From assembly GCA_032622095.1 (NCBI GenBank), contig CP136063.1, forward strand, positions 32,178,987 through 32,242,986: a stretch of 64,000 nucleotides of DNA. The letters run 5' to 3'. Origin of the DNA: Siphonodentalium dalli. Its lineage: Eukaryota > Mollusca > Scaphopoda > Gadilida > Siphonodentaliidae. The position numbers and the translations under genes are program-made. The notes beneath the pieces were generated by a model. The model saw only the letters and a list, made by a program, of their open reading frames with translations. It did not search any database and was not told where the DNA came from. Positions 43,760 through 55,554 of the stretch are shown in pieces (the first letter of the stretch is position 1; each line of letters opens with the position of its first letter).

Positions 43760-44310
43760 AACTATAAAATAAAATGCGCGGAAAGGTTACAGACGGTTAT
43801 AGGAAATTTGGGTGGCGGTGGTCGGACATTTGTTCGTCCACCGAATTGGTTCCAGTTTGTGTTTTATGGGCCGAACCGGTTTTTTCGGCAGCCATAATTT
43901 AGCCGAAGAGCTGCAAGTTGGCGATTATGCAGGCATCCCTGTTGTACAATTTTTTTTATAGAGGCCCCACCCCCCCCCCCCCCCAAGTCTGGGACCTTTT
44001 ATCCGTCAAGTCAAATCTTAGGTCTTTTTACCACAATGGTGTGATCATGCAGGCTGGGAGCAATGATCTTTGCTGGAGGGATCCGGTGGTTGTGGCGGAA
44101 GATATAGTGGGTTTTTGCACCGTCCTGCGTTCCATCCATAGTGTACAGAAAATCCTGGTTAGCCAGGCGTTTCATCGGCTATCGGTGCTGGAGCCAAGGC
44201 ATATTGACCTGTATGACGGCCACGTAGATGAGCTAAACGATTCTATTGACTTTGCTTTAACTCAGTCTTGTGCCCAGTGGGAGTCGTGGGCCCCACAGGT
44301 GCTTTATTGA
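43760..44310 (+). pseudogene. retroelement fragment with SGNH/GDSL-like hydrolase domain
   Basis: The 130-codon frame 43918-44310 reads GVIMQAGSNDLCWRDPVVVA, then SIHSVQKILVSQAFHRLSVL and DGHVDELNDSIDFAL. 'Q-x-GxND-L' is the block III-type motif of SGNH esterases, and the rest follows their fold pattern. Such domains occur in ORFs of several invertebrate retroelements, for example CR1-like and DIRS-like ones. A poly(C) run at about 43972-43985 interrupts the N-terminal side, and the preceding 150 bp are a decayed continuation. The reading stops 12 bp before a TTAA MITE. Confidence 0.45.
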
Positions 44311-44322
44311 TGAGCTCCTTAA

Positions 44323-44563
44323 CCCTTTGAGTGCCAGGGGCCGATCTCATCGGCCCTAAACCTACAAAATAAGTCTGTTAAATAATATAAGAATAAATTA
44401 TTAAAATTGTAAACAATTGTGAAAAAAAAAAAAAAAAAAAATTGTTAGGCCAATGCATTCTCTTATATATGCGAGGCGACCTATGGTCGACTCGCATATT
44501 TAAGAGAATGCATTGGCACATGGTATATGGGTCGATAAAAAAATCGACCTGGCACTCAACGTG
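44323..44563. mobile_element. TTAA MITE family 2, copy 2
   Basis: Left end CCCTTTGAGTGCCAGG; right end CCTGGCACTCAACGTG (mutated from CAAAGGG). TTAA at 44319-44322 and 44564-44567. One full palindrome, 44449-44517. The A run is only about 19 bases, against about 75 in the 30.1-kb copy. The 3-kb tandem array begins two bases after its right TTAA. Confidence 0.82.
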
Positions 44564-45020
44564 TTAAATCGGTCCAAAATCTTGTGTTATGTACTTTGGA
44601 CTACTAACCTATTGATAAGGCTATATTATTTTTTTCTGATGTCTCTTATGCCAATGTGCAGATTGATTGATTGATTGATTGGGGTTTAACGTCGTTTTAG
44701 CAATAAAGCCATATCACGATGAGAAGAAACAGATTATCAAAATCGAGTGAAGCAACTGTGAATAGAAATGACAGTGAATTTGACTAAAATGAAACAAAAT
44801 ATATAAAAACACCCAAACCAGAGCGGGAGTGCTCGATTCGGGGCCAGAACCATTTAGAAACTCACCATTGTGCAAACACATATAAAACAGAATATCAAAA
44901 CACATAGCAATACTGTTTAGAAAACAGCAAACATAAAACCTACATGAAATGTTTTCATCAAATATAAATACTGTATTAAAACTCTCGTATATTAAAATAT
45001 TTCCAGTAGCTGAGTATGTT

Positions 45021-45371
45021 TTACTCGTCCACAGGAAGATTGGACAGATATTTATAATATCTGATAAACCTGGCGTGAGTCTTAATTAACTCGTCAAGTT
45101 GACAATCGGGCGGCTGGATCACCACTAGGTGCGCCCTCGCCCGATAGCCAGCATGAACCCAATAATCTTTTATTTCCATGGTCAATTGACCCCCTTTTTC
45201 TCCAAGCATCTTATCAAACTTTGAAAATTCGAAGTCTAACCTCTGTCTCCGAGAGTCAAAAGACTTTACAGACCTTGGAGATTTTTGTCTTGGAACAACT
45301 GGAGGAACATCCTTAGTTGATTTCGGAGCGGACATAGAACATTTATACAGATAAACAGTAACACCACGCAT
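45021..45371 (-). CDS. small unknown ORF, array unit 1
   Basis: A 116-codon minus-strand frame. The likelier start is the second methionine (MSAPKSTKDVPPVV), giving 105 residues. The protein is basic, then helical (RRQRLDFEFSKFDKMLGEKG), then IKDYWVHAGYRARAHLVVIQ and HARFIRYYKYLSNLPVDE. No signal peptide, membrane segment or known domain. The frame survives in units 1, 3 and 4 but is shifted in unit 2. Unit 1 differs from the others by G for E before KGG. A TATAAA-like string lies just before the inner start. It may be a gene fragment amplified with the array; coding status is uncertain. Confidence 0.4.
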   Translation of the reverse strand: MRGVTVYLYKCSMSAPKSTKDVPPVVPRQKSPRSVKSFDSRRQRLDFEFSKFDKMLGEKGGQLTMEIKDYWVHAGYRARAHLVVIQPPDCQLDELIKTHARFIRYYKYLSNLPVDE

Positions 45372-45687
45372 GTAGATGTGTTTTACACGACATGTTTTCT
45401 TCTAACAGGTACACTGTTGATCGACGGGAGAGATATGAATAACGCGGACATCTATCTGACTAGTAATGGTGAGGTGCTGCCGTGGTCAGAACGGCGGGAA
45501 TCATGATTGTTTGGGAATCATGATTGTTTGGGCATCGAGTACTTATCCCGTTATCTGATGGCTGACTTGCTGTGCGACTTAATGTCCTTTAAGTATGTGT
45601 GCGAGATGTAAAGCGACAACAGACATATCCATTGCCTGTGAGGCAGGTTCAGAAACGGGAGAAAGATCATTCTCCTGAACTTGTGTT

Positions 45688-47592
45688 TTTTTTTTTTTTT
45701 TTTTTTTTTTATTCAGGTCATAAACAAGAATACATGGTATATAACAAATGATTATAATGGTAGCTAAAATATAGTGTCATCCACTTATAAATATACTATA
45801 GCTATTCGTTTAGAAATTTCTTTATAAGTCGTAGGCTTTCCTCAGAATAAAATAACAAGAGATAATATGGGTTTTATATTTTTATTATATGATTGTATGT
45901 TGTATTTTTGTTTTAGTTTTTTTTTAGCAATTATGTTAATATCTGTTTATTTATCATTGCAAATTTTAGCTTTTTGCACCGTGAACACTTTTTGTAAAAA
46001 AAATTTCTATTCTGTGCCATCTGTCACAGAAAAGTTGGTCTTTTTTTTATGTTTGACCTTTTGGTAATAAGCTTGTAGTTTCAATAGCTTTATAGCTCTT
46101 AATCCATTCTAATAGTCCATTGATACTTAGTTCAATTGCTCTCATTCTATTGGAATATATATATATCTTTTGTATAAAAGTATACATATGCCTATTAAGT
46201 TGTCATCTACTTCATTTCCTGTTATAATGTCGGTTCCAAAAATTATTTTTTCAGGGAGTATTTCAAAGGTTAGATGACATCTATTATTCAATAACTGTTG
46301 AAAATTTAATAAAATTGATTTTGTCACTGGACATTCATCAAATAGATGTAGAATCGTTTCTCTTCCTGTATGGCAAAGAGGGCATATTTCTGTTTCTGAC
46401 AAATTACATTTGTAGAGCTTTGTGTTAGTATATAAAATGTTATGATTTATTTTAAACTGAAAAGACAATAGATCTGTGTCATTTGTAATTTTACTAGTTT
46501 TTGTGTAGTTTCTTTTCCATTCATCTATCGTGGAATTTATCTCTAATCTGTCTTCCCATTTTTTTTTAGATATATCTGGGGGTTTAGAGTATTGCTCTGA
46601 GAATATTGGATAGAAAGTCCTACAGGTCTTTTCAGATTTATTTAACATATCTATATTTTGTGTGGTCACGGTGCTAAGAGCCCGGTTTCTTCTAGCATAT
46701 TGCTTTCAGGAAGCTGGTAATGCTGCAAGTAACCCATTATAGGTGGTGAAGGGAGTTTTTATATCATATTTTTTACAGAAATTCTCGTATTCCAGTAGCC
46801 CTGAGTTTTTTTCAATAAGATCGTTTAAAAAGTATATGCCTTTTTTAATCCATGTTTTATTAAAGAACATTTTTTGATTCACCAATATGTTTTGATTATA
46901 ATATAGTGGTTCTTTTAATATCTCTTTTTCTGGGGTTATGGTAATATTTTTATCCAAACTGGACCATTCATTTATCACATCCTTCCAGAATGGATTTAGT
47001 GTGTTACTCAACATCTTAAGACCTTCTTTATGAAGGTTCCATATTTTGTGGCCACCGTAAGTTTCTAGGTCATCTACCAGTAATGTTTTCCAACAAGCTT
47101 CTGTCTGTGGGTCTAATTTTTTTTTAATCCAAGTCATCTTTAATGCTTTATAAAATGAGTCAATGTGGGGGAATTTTATTCCCCCATTTTCCCCAGTTGT
47201 TTATCATTACATTTCTTTTAATTTTGTCTGGCTTTCCCGACCATAAAAATTTGAAAATAACTATTTTTAATTTTTCAGACACCTCTTGAGAGGGTGAAGG
47301 TAGAACTGAGAAACAGTGTGTTAACATAGGCAAGGCCAGTGTCTTTACAACAGTTGTCTTACCATATAGGCTAAGGTTTCTGAATGACCAATCGTTTAAC
47401 AAATTATCTGTTTTTTGTATCTTTTTGTGATAGTTATTTTCTATATAATTCTCACTCAATAGATTATATTCAATTCCAAGGATTGTAATAGATTGGTTAT
47501 GGTTCCATATTATTTTTTTATCCGTAATAATTTCCTCACCACAACCCCGTTTTGCACCTATCCATATGGTTTGTGTTTTGTCGGTCCAAAAT
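45688..47592 (-). mobile_element. 5'-truncated LINE (L1/Tx1-like), array unit 1
   Basis: On the minus strand the frame enters at KTQTIWIGAKRGCGEE and continues WSFRNLSLYGKTTVVK, FLWSGKPDKIKRNVMINNW and KALKMTWIKKKLDPQTEA, the region after the reverse-transcriptase palm. It ends with a zf-RVT segment, FQFKINHNILYTNTKL-YKC and ICPLCHTGRETILHLFDECP. One in-frame TGA after ALPAS is shared by all units. Unit 1 also has an extra C near 47190 that shifts frame. A poly(A) tail appears as T(28) at 45686-45713. CTTGTGTT flanks both ends (45680-45687, 47593-47600), a probable 8-bp target duplication. Confidence 0.8.
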
Positions 47593-48029
47593 CTTGTGTT
47601 ATGTACTTTGGACTACTAACCTATTGATAAGGCTATATTATTTTTCTTCTGATGTCTCTTATGCCAATGTGCAGATTGATTGATTGATTGGGGTTTAACG
47701 TCGTTTTAGCAATAAAGCCATATCACGATGAGAAGAAACAGATTATCAAAATCGAGTGAAGCAACTGTGAATAGAAATGACAGTGAATTTGACTAAAATG
47801 AAACAAAATATATAAAAACACCCAAACCAGAGCGGGAGTGCTCGATTCGGGGTCAGAACCATTTAGAAACTCACCATTGTGCAAACACATATCAAACAGA
47901 ATATCAAAACACATAGCAATACTGTTTAGAAAACAGCAAACATAAAACCTACATGAAATGTTTTCATCAAATATAAATACTGTATTAAAACTCTCGTATA
48001 TTAAAATATTTCCAGTAGTTGAGTATGTT

Positions 48030-48372
48030 TTACTCGTCCACAGGAAGATTGGACAGATATTTATAATATCTGATAAACCTGGCGTGAGTCTTAATTAACT
48101 CGTCAAGTTGACAATCGGGCGGCTGGATCACCACCAGGTGCGCCCTCGCCCGATAGCCAGCATGAACCCAATAATCTTTGATTTCCATGGTCAATTGACC
48201 CCCTTTTTCTTCAAGCATCTTATCAAACTTTGAAAATTCGAAGTCTAACCTCTGTCTCCGAGAGTCAAAGACTTTACAGACCTTGGAGATTTTTGTCTTG
48301 GAACAACTGGAGGAACATCCTTAGTTGATTTCGGAGCGGACATAGAACATTTATACAGATAAACAGTAACAC
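48030..48372 (-). pseudogene. small unknown ORF, array unit 2, frameshifted
   Basis: Same sequence as the unit 1 ORF, but one A is missing in the 'gagtcaaagac' run (about 48265). This leaves a 62-codon C-terminal frame beginning LEEKGGQLTMEIKDYW. Evidence that the ORF is not strictly maintained in every unit. Confidence 0.4.
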
Positions 48373-48675
48373 CACGCATGTAGATGTGTTTTACGCGACA
48401 TGTTTTCTTCTAACAGGTACACTGTTGATCGACGGGAGAGATGTGAATAACGCGGACATCTATCTGACTAGTAATGGTGAGGTGCTGCCGTGGTCAGAAC
48501 GGCGGGGATCATGATTGTTTGGGCATCGAGTACTTATCCCGTTATCTGATGGCTGACTTGCTGTGCGACTTAATGTCCTTTAAGTATGTGTGCGAGATGT
48601 AAAGCGACAACAGACATATCCATTGCCTGTGAGGCAGGTTCAGAAACAGGAGAAAGATCATTCTCCTGAACTTGT

Positions 48676-50582
48676 GTTTTTTTTGTTTTTTTTTAATTTT
48701 TATTCAGGTCATAAACAAGAATACATGGTATATAACAAATGATTATAATGGTAGCTAAAATATAGTGTCATCCACTTATAAATATACTATAGCTATTCGT
48801 TTAGAAATTTCTTTATAAGTCGTAGGCTTTCCTCAGAATAAAATAACAAAAGAGATATGGGTTTTATATTTTTATTATATGATTGTATGTTGTATTTTTG
48901 TTTTAGTTTTTTTTTAGCAATTATGTTAATATCTTGTTTATTTATCATTGCAAATTTTAGCTTTTTGCACCGTGAACACTTTTTGTAAAAAAAAATTCTA
49001 TTCTGTGCCATCTGTCACAGAAAAGTTGGTCTTTTTTTTATGTTTGACCTTTTGGTAATAAGCTTGTAGTTTCAATAGCTTTATAGCTCTTAATCCATTC
49101 TAATAGTCCATTGATACTTAGTTCAATTGCTCTCATTCTATTGGAATATATATATATCTTTTGTATAAAAGTATACATATGCCTATTAAGTTGTCATCTA
49201 CTTCATTTCCTGTAATAATGTCGGTTCCAAAAATTATTTTTTCAGGGAGTATTTCAAAGGTTAGATGACATCTATTATTCAATAACTGTTGAAAATTTAA
49301 TAAAATTGATTTTGTCACTGGACATTCATCAAATAGATGTAGAATCGTTTCTCTTCCTGTATGGCAAAGAGGGCATATTTCTGTTTCTGACAAATTACAT
49401 TTGTAGAGCTTTGTGTTAGTATATAAAATGTTATGATTTATTTTAAACTGAAAAGACAATAGATCTGTGTCATTTGTAATTTTACTAGTTTTTGTGTAGT
49501 TTCTTTTCCATTCATCTATCGTGAAATTTATCTCTAATCTGTCTTCCCATTTTTTTTTAGATATATCTGGGGGTTTAGAGTATTGCTCTAAGAATATTGG
49601 ATAGAAAGTCCTACAGGTCTTTTCAGATTTATTTAACATATCTATATTTTGTGTGGTCACGGTGCTAAGAGCCCGGTTTCTTCTAGCATATTGCTTTCAG
49701 GAAGCTGGTAATGCTGCAAGTAACCCATTATAGGTGGTGAAGGGAGTTTTTATATCATATTTTTTACAGAAATTCTCGTATTCCAGTAGCCCTGAGTTTT
49801 CTTCAATAAGATCGTTTAAAAAGTATATGCCTTTTTTAATCCATGTTTTATTAAAGAACATTTTTTGATTCACCAATATGTTTTGATTATAATATAGTGG
49901 CTCTTTTAATATCTCTTTTTCTGGGGTTATGGTAATATTTTTATCCAAACTGGACCATTCATTTATCACATCCTTCCAGAATGGATTTAGTGTGTTACTC
50001 AACATCTTAAGCCCTTCTTTATGAAGGTTCCATATTTTGTGGCCACCGTAAGTTTCTAGGTCATCTACCAGTAATGTTTTCCAACCAGCTTCTGTCTGTG
50101 GGACTAATTTTTTTTTAATCCAAGTCATCTTTAATGCTTTATAAAATGAGTCAATGTGGGGGAATTTTATTCCCCCATTTTCCCAGTTGTTTATCATTAC
50201 ATTTCTTTTAATTTTGTCTGGCTTTCCTGACCATAAAAATTTGAAAATAACTTTTTTTAATTTTTCAGACACCTCTTGAGAGGGTGAAGGTAGAACTGAG
50301 AAACAGTGTGTTAACATAGGCAAGGCCAGTGTCTTTACAACAGTTGTCTTACCATATAGGCTAAGGTTTCTGAATGACCAATCGTTTAACAAATTATCTG
50401 TTTTTTGTATCTTTTTGTGATAGTTATTTTCTATATAATTCTCACTGAATAGATTATATTCAATTCCAAGGATTGTAATAGATTGGTTATGGTTCCATAT
50501 TATTTTTTTATCCGTAATAATTTCCTCACCACAACCCCGTTTTGCACCTATCCATATGGCTTGTGTTTTGTCGGTCCAAAAT
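48676..50582 (-). mobile_element. 5'-truncated LINE, array unit 2
   Basis: Same element, with the best-preserved frame: 231 codons (49697-50392) uninterrupted up to the shared TGA, then 175 codons with the zf-RVT finger (49133-49660). Beyond YIYIPIE the frame is lost at an (AT)n tract, and the C-terminal tail resumes in another frame (RAIELSINGLLEWIKSYKAI). Poly(T) is interrupted by G and AA. Confidence 0.8.
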
Positions 50583-51018
50583 CTTGTGTTATGTACTTTG
50601 GACTACTAACCTATTGATAAGGCTATATTATTTTTTTCTGATATCTCTTATGCCAATGTGCAGATTGATTGATTGATTGGGGTTTAACGTCGTTTTAGCA
50701 ATAAAGCCATATCACGATGAGAAGAAACAGATTATCAAAATCGAGTGAAGCAACTGTGAATAGAAATGACAGTGAATTTGACTAAAATGAAACAAAATAT
50801 ATCAAAACACCCAAACCAGAGCGGGAGTGCTCGATTCGAGGCCAGAACCATTTAGAAACTCACCATTGTGCAAACACATATAAAACAGAATATCAAAACA
50901 CATAGCAATACTGTTTAGAAAACAGCAAACATAAAACCTACATGAAATGTTTTCATCAAATATAAATACTGTATTAAAACTCTCGTATATTAAAATATTT
51001 CCAGTAGCTGAGTATGTT

Positions 51019-51369
51019 TTACTCGTCCACAGGAAGATTGGACAGATATTTATAATATCTGATAAACCTGGCGCGAGTCTTAATTAACTCGTCAAGTTGA
51101 CAATCGGGCGGCTGGATCACCACTAGGTGCGCCCTCGCCCGATAGCCAGCATGAACCCAATAATCTTTGATTTCCATGGTCAATTGACCCCCTTTTTCTT
51201 CAAGCATCTTATCAAACTTTGAAAATTCGAAGTCTAACCTCTGTCTCCGAGAGTCAAAAGACTTTACAGACCTTGGAGATTTTTGTCTTGGAACAACTGG
51301 AGGAACATCCTTAGTTGATTTCGGAGCGGACATAGAACATTTATACAGATAAACAGTAACACCACGCAT
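51019..51369 (-). CDS. small unknown ORF, array unit 3
   Basis: Intact 116-codon frame, or 105 codons from the inner ATG. It differs from unit 1 by EEKGG for GEKGG and TRARF for THARF, plus a synonymous Ile codon change. Family unknown. Confidence 0.4.
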   Translation of the reverse strand: MRGVTVYLYKCSMSAPKSTKDVPPVVPRQKSPRSVKSFDSRRQRLDFEFSKFDKMLEEKGGQLTMEIKDYWVHAGYRARAHLVVIQPPDCQLDELIKTRARFIRYYKYLSNLPVDE

Positions 51370-51666
51370 GTAGATGTGTTTTACGCGACATGTTTTCTTC
51401 TAACAGGTACACTGTTGATCGACGGGAGAGATATGAATAACACGGACATCTATCTGACTAGTAATGGTGAGGTGCTGCCGTGGTCAGAACGGCGGGGATC
51501 ATGATTGTTTGGGCATCGAGTACTTATCCCGTTATCTGATGGCTGACTTGCTGTGCGACTTAATGTCCTTTAAGTATGTGTGCGAGATGTAAAGCGACAA
51601 CAGACATATCCATTGCCTGTGAGGCAGGTTCAGAAACAGGAGAAAGATCATTCTCCTGAACTTGTG

Positions 51667-53568
51667 TTTTTTTATTTTTATTCAGGTCATAAACAAGAAT
51701 ACATGGTATATAACAAATGATTATAATGGTAGCTAAAATATAGTGTCATCCACTTATAAATATACTATAGCTATTCGTTTAGAAATTTCTTTATAAGTCG
51801 TAGGCTTTCCTCAGAATAAAATAACAAAAGAGATAATATGGGTTTTATATTTTTATTATACGATTGTATGTTGTATTTTTGTTTTAGTTTTTTTTTTAGC
51901 AATTATGTTAATATCTTGTTTATTTATCATTGCAAATTTTAGCTTTTTGCACCGTGAACACTTTTTGTAAAAAGATTTTCTATTCTGTGCCATCTGTCAC
52001 AGAAAAGTTGGTCTTTTTTTTATGTTTGACCTTTTGGTAATAAGCTTGTAGTTTCAATAGCTTTATAGCTCTTAATCCATTCTAATAGTCCATTGATACT
52101 TAGTTCAATTGCTCTCATTCTATTGGAATATATATATATCTTTTGTATAAAAGTATACATATGCCTATTAAGTTGTCATCTACTTCATTTCCTGTAATAA
52201 TGTCGGTTCCAAAAATTATTTTTTCAGGGAGTATTTCAAAGGTTAGATGACATCTATTATTCAATAACTGTTGAAAATTTAATAAAATTGATTTTGTCAC
52301 TGGACATTCATCAAATAGATGTAGAATCGTTTCTCTTCCTGTATGGCAAAGAGGGCATATTTCTGTTTCTGACAAATTACATTTGTAGAGCTTTGTGTTA
52401 GTATATAAAATGTTATGATTTATTTTAAACTGAAAAGACAATAGATCTGTGTCATTTGTAATTTTACTAGTTTTTGTGTAGTTTCTTTTCCATTCATCTA
52501 TCGTGAAATTTATCTCTAATCTGTCTTCCCATTTTTTTTTAGATATATCTGGGGGTTTAGAGTATTGCTCTAAGAATATTGGATAGAAAGTCCTGCAGGT
52601 CTTTTCAGATTTATTTAACATACCGGTATCTATATTTTGTGTGGTCACGGTGCTAAGAGCCCGGTTTCTTCTAGCATATTGCTTTCAGGAAGCTGGTAAT
52701 GCTGCAAGTAACCCATTATAGGTGGTGAAGGGAGTTTTTTTATCATATTTTTTACAGAAATTCTCGTATTCCAGTAGCCCTGAGTTTTCTTCAATAAGAT
52801 CGTTTAAAAAGTATATGCCTTATTTAATCCATGTTTTATTAAAGAACATTTTTTGATTCACCAATATGTTTTGATTATAATATAGTGGTTCTTTTAATAT
52901 CTCTTTTTCTGGGGTTATGGTAATATTTTTATCCAAATTGGACCATTCATTTATCACATCCTTCCAGAATGGATTTAGTGTGTTACTCAACATCTTAAGC
53001 CCTTCTTTATGAAGGTTCCATATTTTGTGGCCACCGTAAGTTTCTAGGTCATCTACCAGTAATGTTTTCCAACCAGCTTCTGTCTGTGGGTCTAATTTTT
53101 TTTTAATCCAAGTCATCTTTAATGCTTTATAAAATGAGTCAATGTGGGGGAATTTTATTCCCCCATTTTCCCAGTTGTTTATCATTACATTTCTTTTAAT
53201 TTTGTCTGGCTTTCCCGACCATAAAAATTTGAAAATAACTTTTTTTAATTTTTCAGACACCTCTTGAGAGGGTGAAGGTAGAACTGAGAAACAGTGTTAA
53301 CATAGGCAAGGCCAGTGTCTTTACAACAGTTGTCTTACCATATAGGCTAAGGTTTCTGAATGACCAATCGTTTAACAAATTATCTGTTTTTTGTATCTTT
53401 TTGTGATAGTTATTTTCTATATAATTCTCACTGAATAGATTATATTCAATTCCAAGGATTGTAATAGATTGGTTATGGTTCCATATTATTTTTTTATCCG
53501 TAATAATTTCCTCACCACAACCCCGTTTTGCACCTATCCATATGGCTTGTGTTTTGTCGGTCCAAAAT
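51667..53568 (-). mobile_element. 5'-truncated LINE, array unit 3
   Basis: Same element. Unit-specific lesions: a TTT to TAT change near 52822 creates a stop after NKTWIK, and two bases are missing at about 53297 (acagtgttaac). A 'ccggta' insertion lies near 52623. The poly(T) tract is shortest here. The accumulation of private lesions shows the units have diverged since duplication. Confidence 0.78.
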
Positions 53569-54004
53569 CTTGTGTTATGTACTTTGGACTACTAACCTAT
53601 TGATAAGGCTATATTATTTTTTTCTGATATCTCTTATGCCAATGTGCAGATTGATTGAATGATTGGGGTTTAACGTCGTTTTAGCAATAAAGCCATATCA
53701 CGATGAGAAGAAACAGATTATCAAAATCGAGTGAAGCAACTGTGAATAGAAATGACAGTGAATTTGACTAAAATGAAACAAAATATATATAAACACCCAA
53801 ACCAGAGCGGGAGTGCTCGATTCGAGGCCAGAACCATTTAGAAACTCACCATTGTGCAAACACATATAAAACAGAATATCAAAACACATAGCAATACTGT
53901 TTAGAAAACAGCAAACATAAAACCTACATGAAATGTTTTCATCAAATATAAATACTGTATTAAAACTCTCGTATATTAAAATATTTCCAGTAGCTGAGTA
54001 TGTT

Positions 54005-54355
54005 TTACTCGTCCACAGGAAGATTGGACAGATATTTATAATATCTGATAAACCTGGCGTGAGTCTTAATTAACTCGTCAAGTTGACAATCGGGCGGCTG
54101 GATCACCACTAGGTGCGCCCTCGCCCGATAGCCAGCATGAACCCAATAATCTTTTATTTCCATGGTCAATTGACCCCCTTTTTCTTCAAGCATCTTATCA
54201 AACTTTGAAAATTCGAAGTCTAACCTCTGTCTCCGAGAGTCAAAAGACTTTACAGACCTTGGAGATTTTTGTCTTGGAACAACTGGAGGAACATCCTTAG
54301 TTGATTTCGGAGCGGACATAGAACATTTATACAGATAAACAGTAACACCACGCAT
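54005..54355 (-). CDS. small unknown ORF, array unit 4
   Basis: Intact frame in the terminal partial unit, which carries no LINE downstream. Its sequence matches the consensus of the other units (EEKGG, THARF). If any copy is functional, this LINE-free one adjoining unique DNA is the best candidate for the ancestral locus. Family unknown. Confidence 0.4.
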   Translation of the reverse strand: MRGVTVYLYKCSMSAPKSTKDVPPVVPRQKSPRSVKSFDSRRQRLDFEFSKFDKMLEEKGGQLTMEIKDYWVHAGYRARAHLVVIQPPDCQLDELIKTHARFIRYYKYLSNLPVDE

Positions 54356-54654
54356 GTAGATGTGTTTTACGCGACATGTTTTCTTCTAACAGGTACACTG
54401 TTGATCGACGGGAGAGATGGGAATAACACGGACATCTATCTGACTAGTAATGGTGAGGTGCTGCCGTGGTCAGAACGGCGGGAATCATGATTGTTTGGGC
54501 ATCGAGTACTTATCCCGTTATCTGATGGCTGACTTGCCGTACGACTTAATGTCCTTTAAGTATGTGTGCGAGATGTAAAGCGACAACAAACATATCCATT
54601 GCCTGTGAGGCAGGTTCAGAAACAGGAGAAAGATCATTCTCCTGAACTTGTGTT

Positions 54655-55112
54655 GCTAATGATATACTGACTGATTTTGTTTGATTCTCTGTCTGAGTGC
54701 TGGCATTAACATACTTTTTTATTCAATAAACGTACATTCCGTTTCAATAGCCATATTTCAAACAGACGATTTCCCACGAGCAATGATTATCGTTAATGAT
54801 TATCGTTATCAAACTAATATATAGACCTTATTGTCATTCTTATATTTAAATATAAATTATCACCAATGCAGAATTACGGACGTTCTATATTTCAATTAAA
54901 TGGCTTTCGTATTCTAATCAATATCTAACAGCGAAATGAACAACGTCAATATTAATAGCCAAACAACGAGAATTAACGCTAGAGGTCAGCACCAGGGACT
55001 ATTTTAAATTTTAAACAAGCCCCTCTTGTGGATTTCCCTGGTCTATTTATAGATTTAGACTGGTTGTATCTCGACGAACTTTTTACGCAAGGGTTTTGCT
55101 AGTTGGAACAAA
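54655..55112. other. spacer, nothing recognised
   Basis: Unique AT-rich DNA to the right of the tandem array. A short 'atgattatcgtta' duplication at about 54783-54808 is the only structure. Confidence 0.4.
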
Positions 55113-55362
55113 ATGGCGTAAAGGGAGGAAGTGTTGAGAGAGGCCGCTTCTCTCATGGGAAGAGCTGCGAACATAATAATGAATAGGCCTACACATAATA
55201 CTAGTACCACTGTCAGTACTGACAGTAGCCCGAGTAGGGCAAGTACCTCGGACAACACCTTACCATTGGTATTGTCTGAACAGCGCCATATATTTAACAG
55301 GGGCGGCCGAACTTCTGGCTCTGCTGCCAACTTTCGGAGTCATTTCCGAAATGCCTCTCTTA
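55113..55362 (+). pseudogene. Ser/Thr-rich first exon with stop at codon 3
   Basis: ATG GCG TAA opens the frame, so a nonsense codon follows the first two residues. The frame then runs REEVLREAASLMGRAANII, THNTSTTVSTDSSPSRASTS, SEQRHIFNRGGRTSGSAA to a CTTA|GTAAGT donor. An N-terminal helix, then a Ser/Thr-rich linker and 'E-x-R-x-x-F' before a basic stretch, is a layout I know from multicopy invertebrate mobile-element genes, but I cannot name the family with certainty. The stop makes it a pseudogene. Confidence 0.4.
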
Positions 55363-55554
55363 GTAAGTTATTTTATTATATGACTACTAATAATCTCCCT
55401 TAAATACCACTATTGTATTGTATGCGAAAAGAATCTCTTAGGTGAGATCACTCTCGCCAAAATCTTGAAATTGGCAAAATCTATTCTGCGACTGCTTTGG
55501 CCTTTGGTCAGTGGATCACAGATTTTGTTTATTTTAATGAACTAGTGTTTTTTC

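Larger units (their letters stand above)
44569..54654. repeat. 3-kb tandem array, three full units plus one partial
   Basis: Units start at 44569, 47581, 50571 and 53557 with the string TCGGTCCAAAATCTTGTGTT. Lengths are about 3012, 2990, 2986 and a 1098-bp partial unit. Each full unit is [segment A about 1.1 kb: repeat R4, then a small minus-strand ORF] + [poly(T) + reverse-oriented LINE about 1.9 kb]. The last unit stops at CTTGTGTT just where the LINE would begin. Units are about 98-99% alike by eye. They differ by short indels, poly(T) length and an 18-bp duplication at 45496-45532 in unit 1. Confidence 0.92.
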
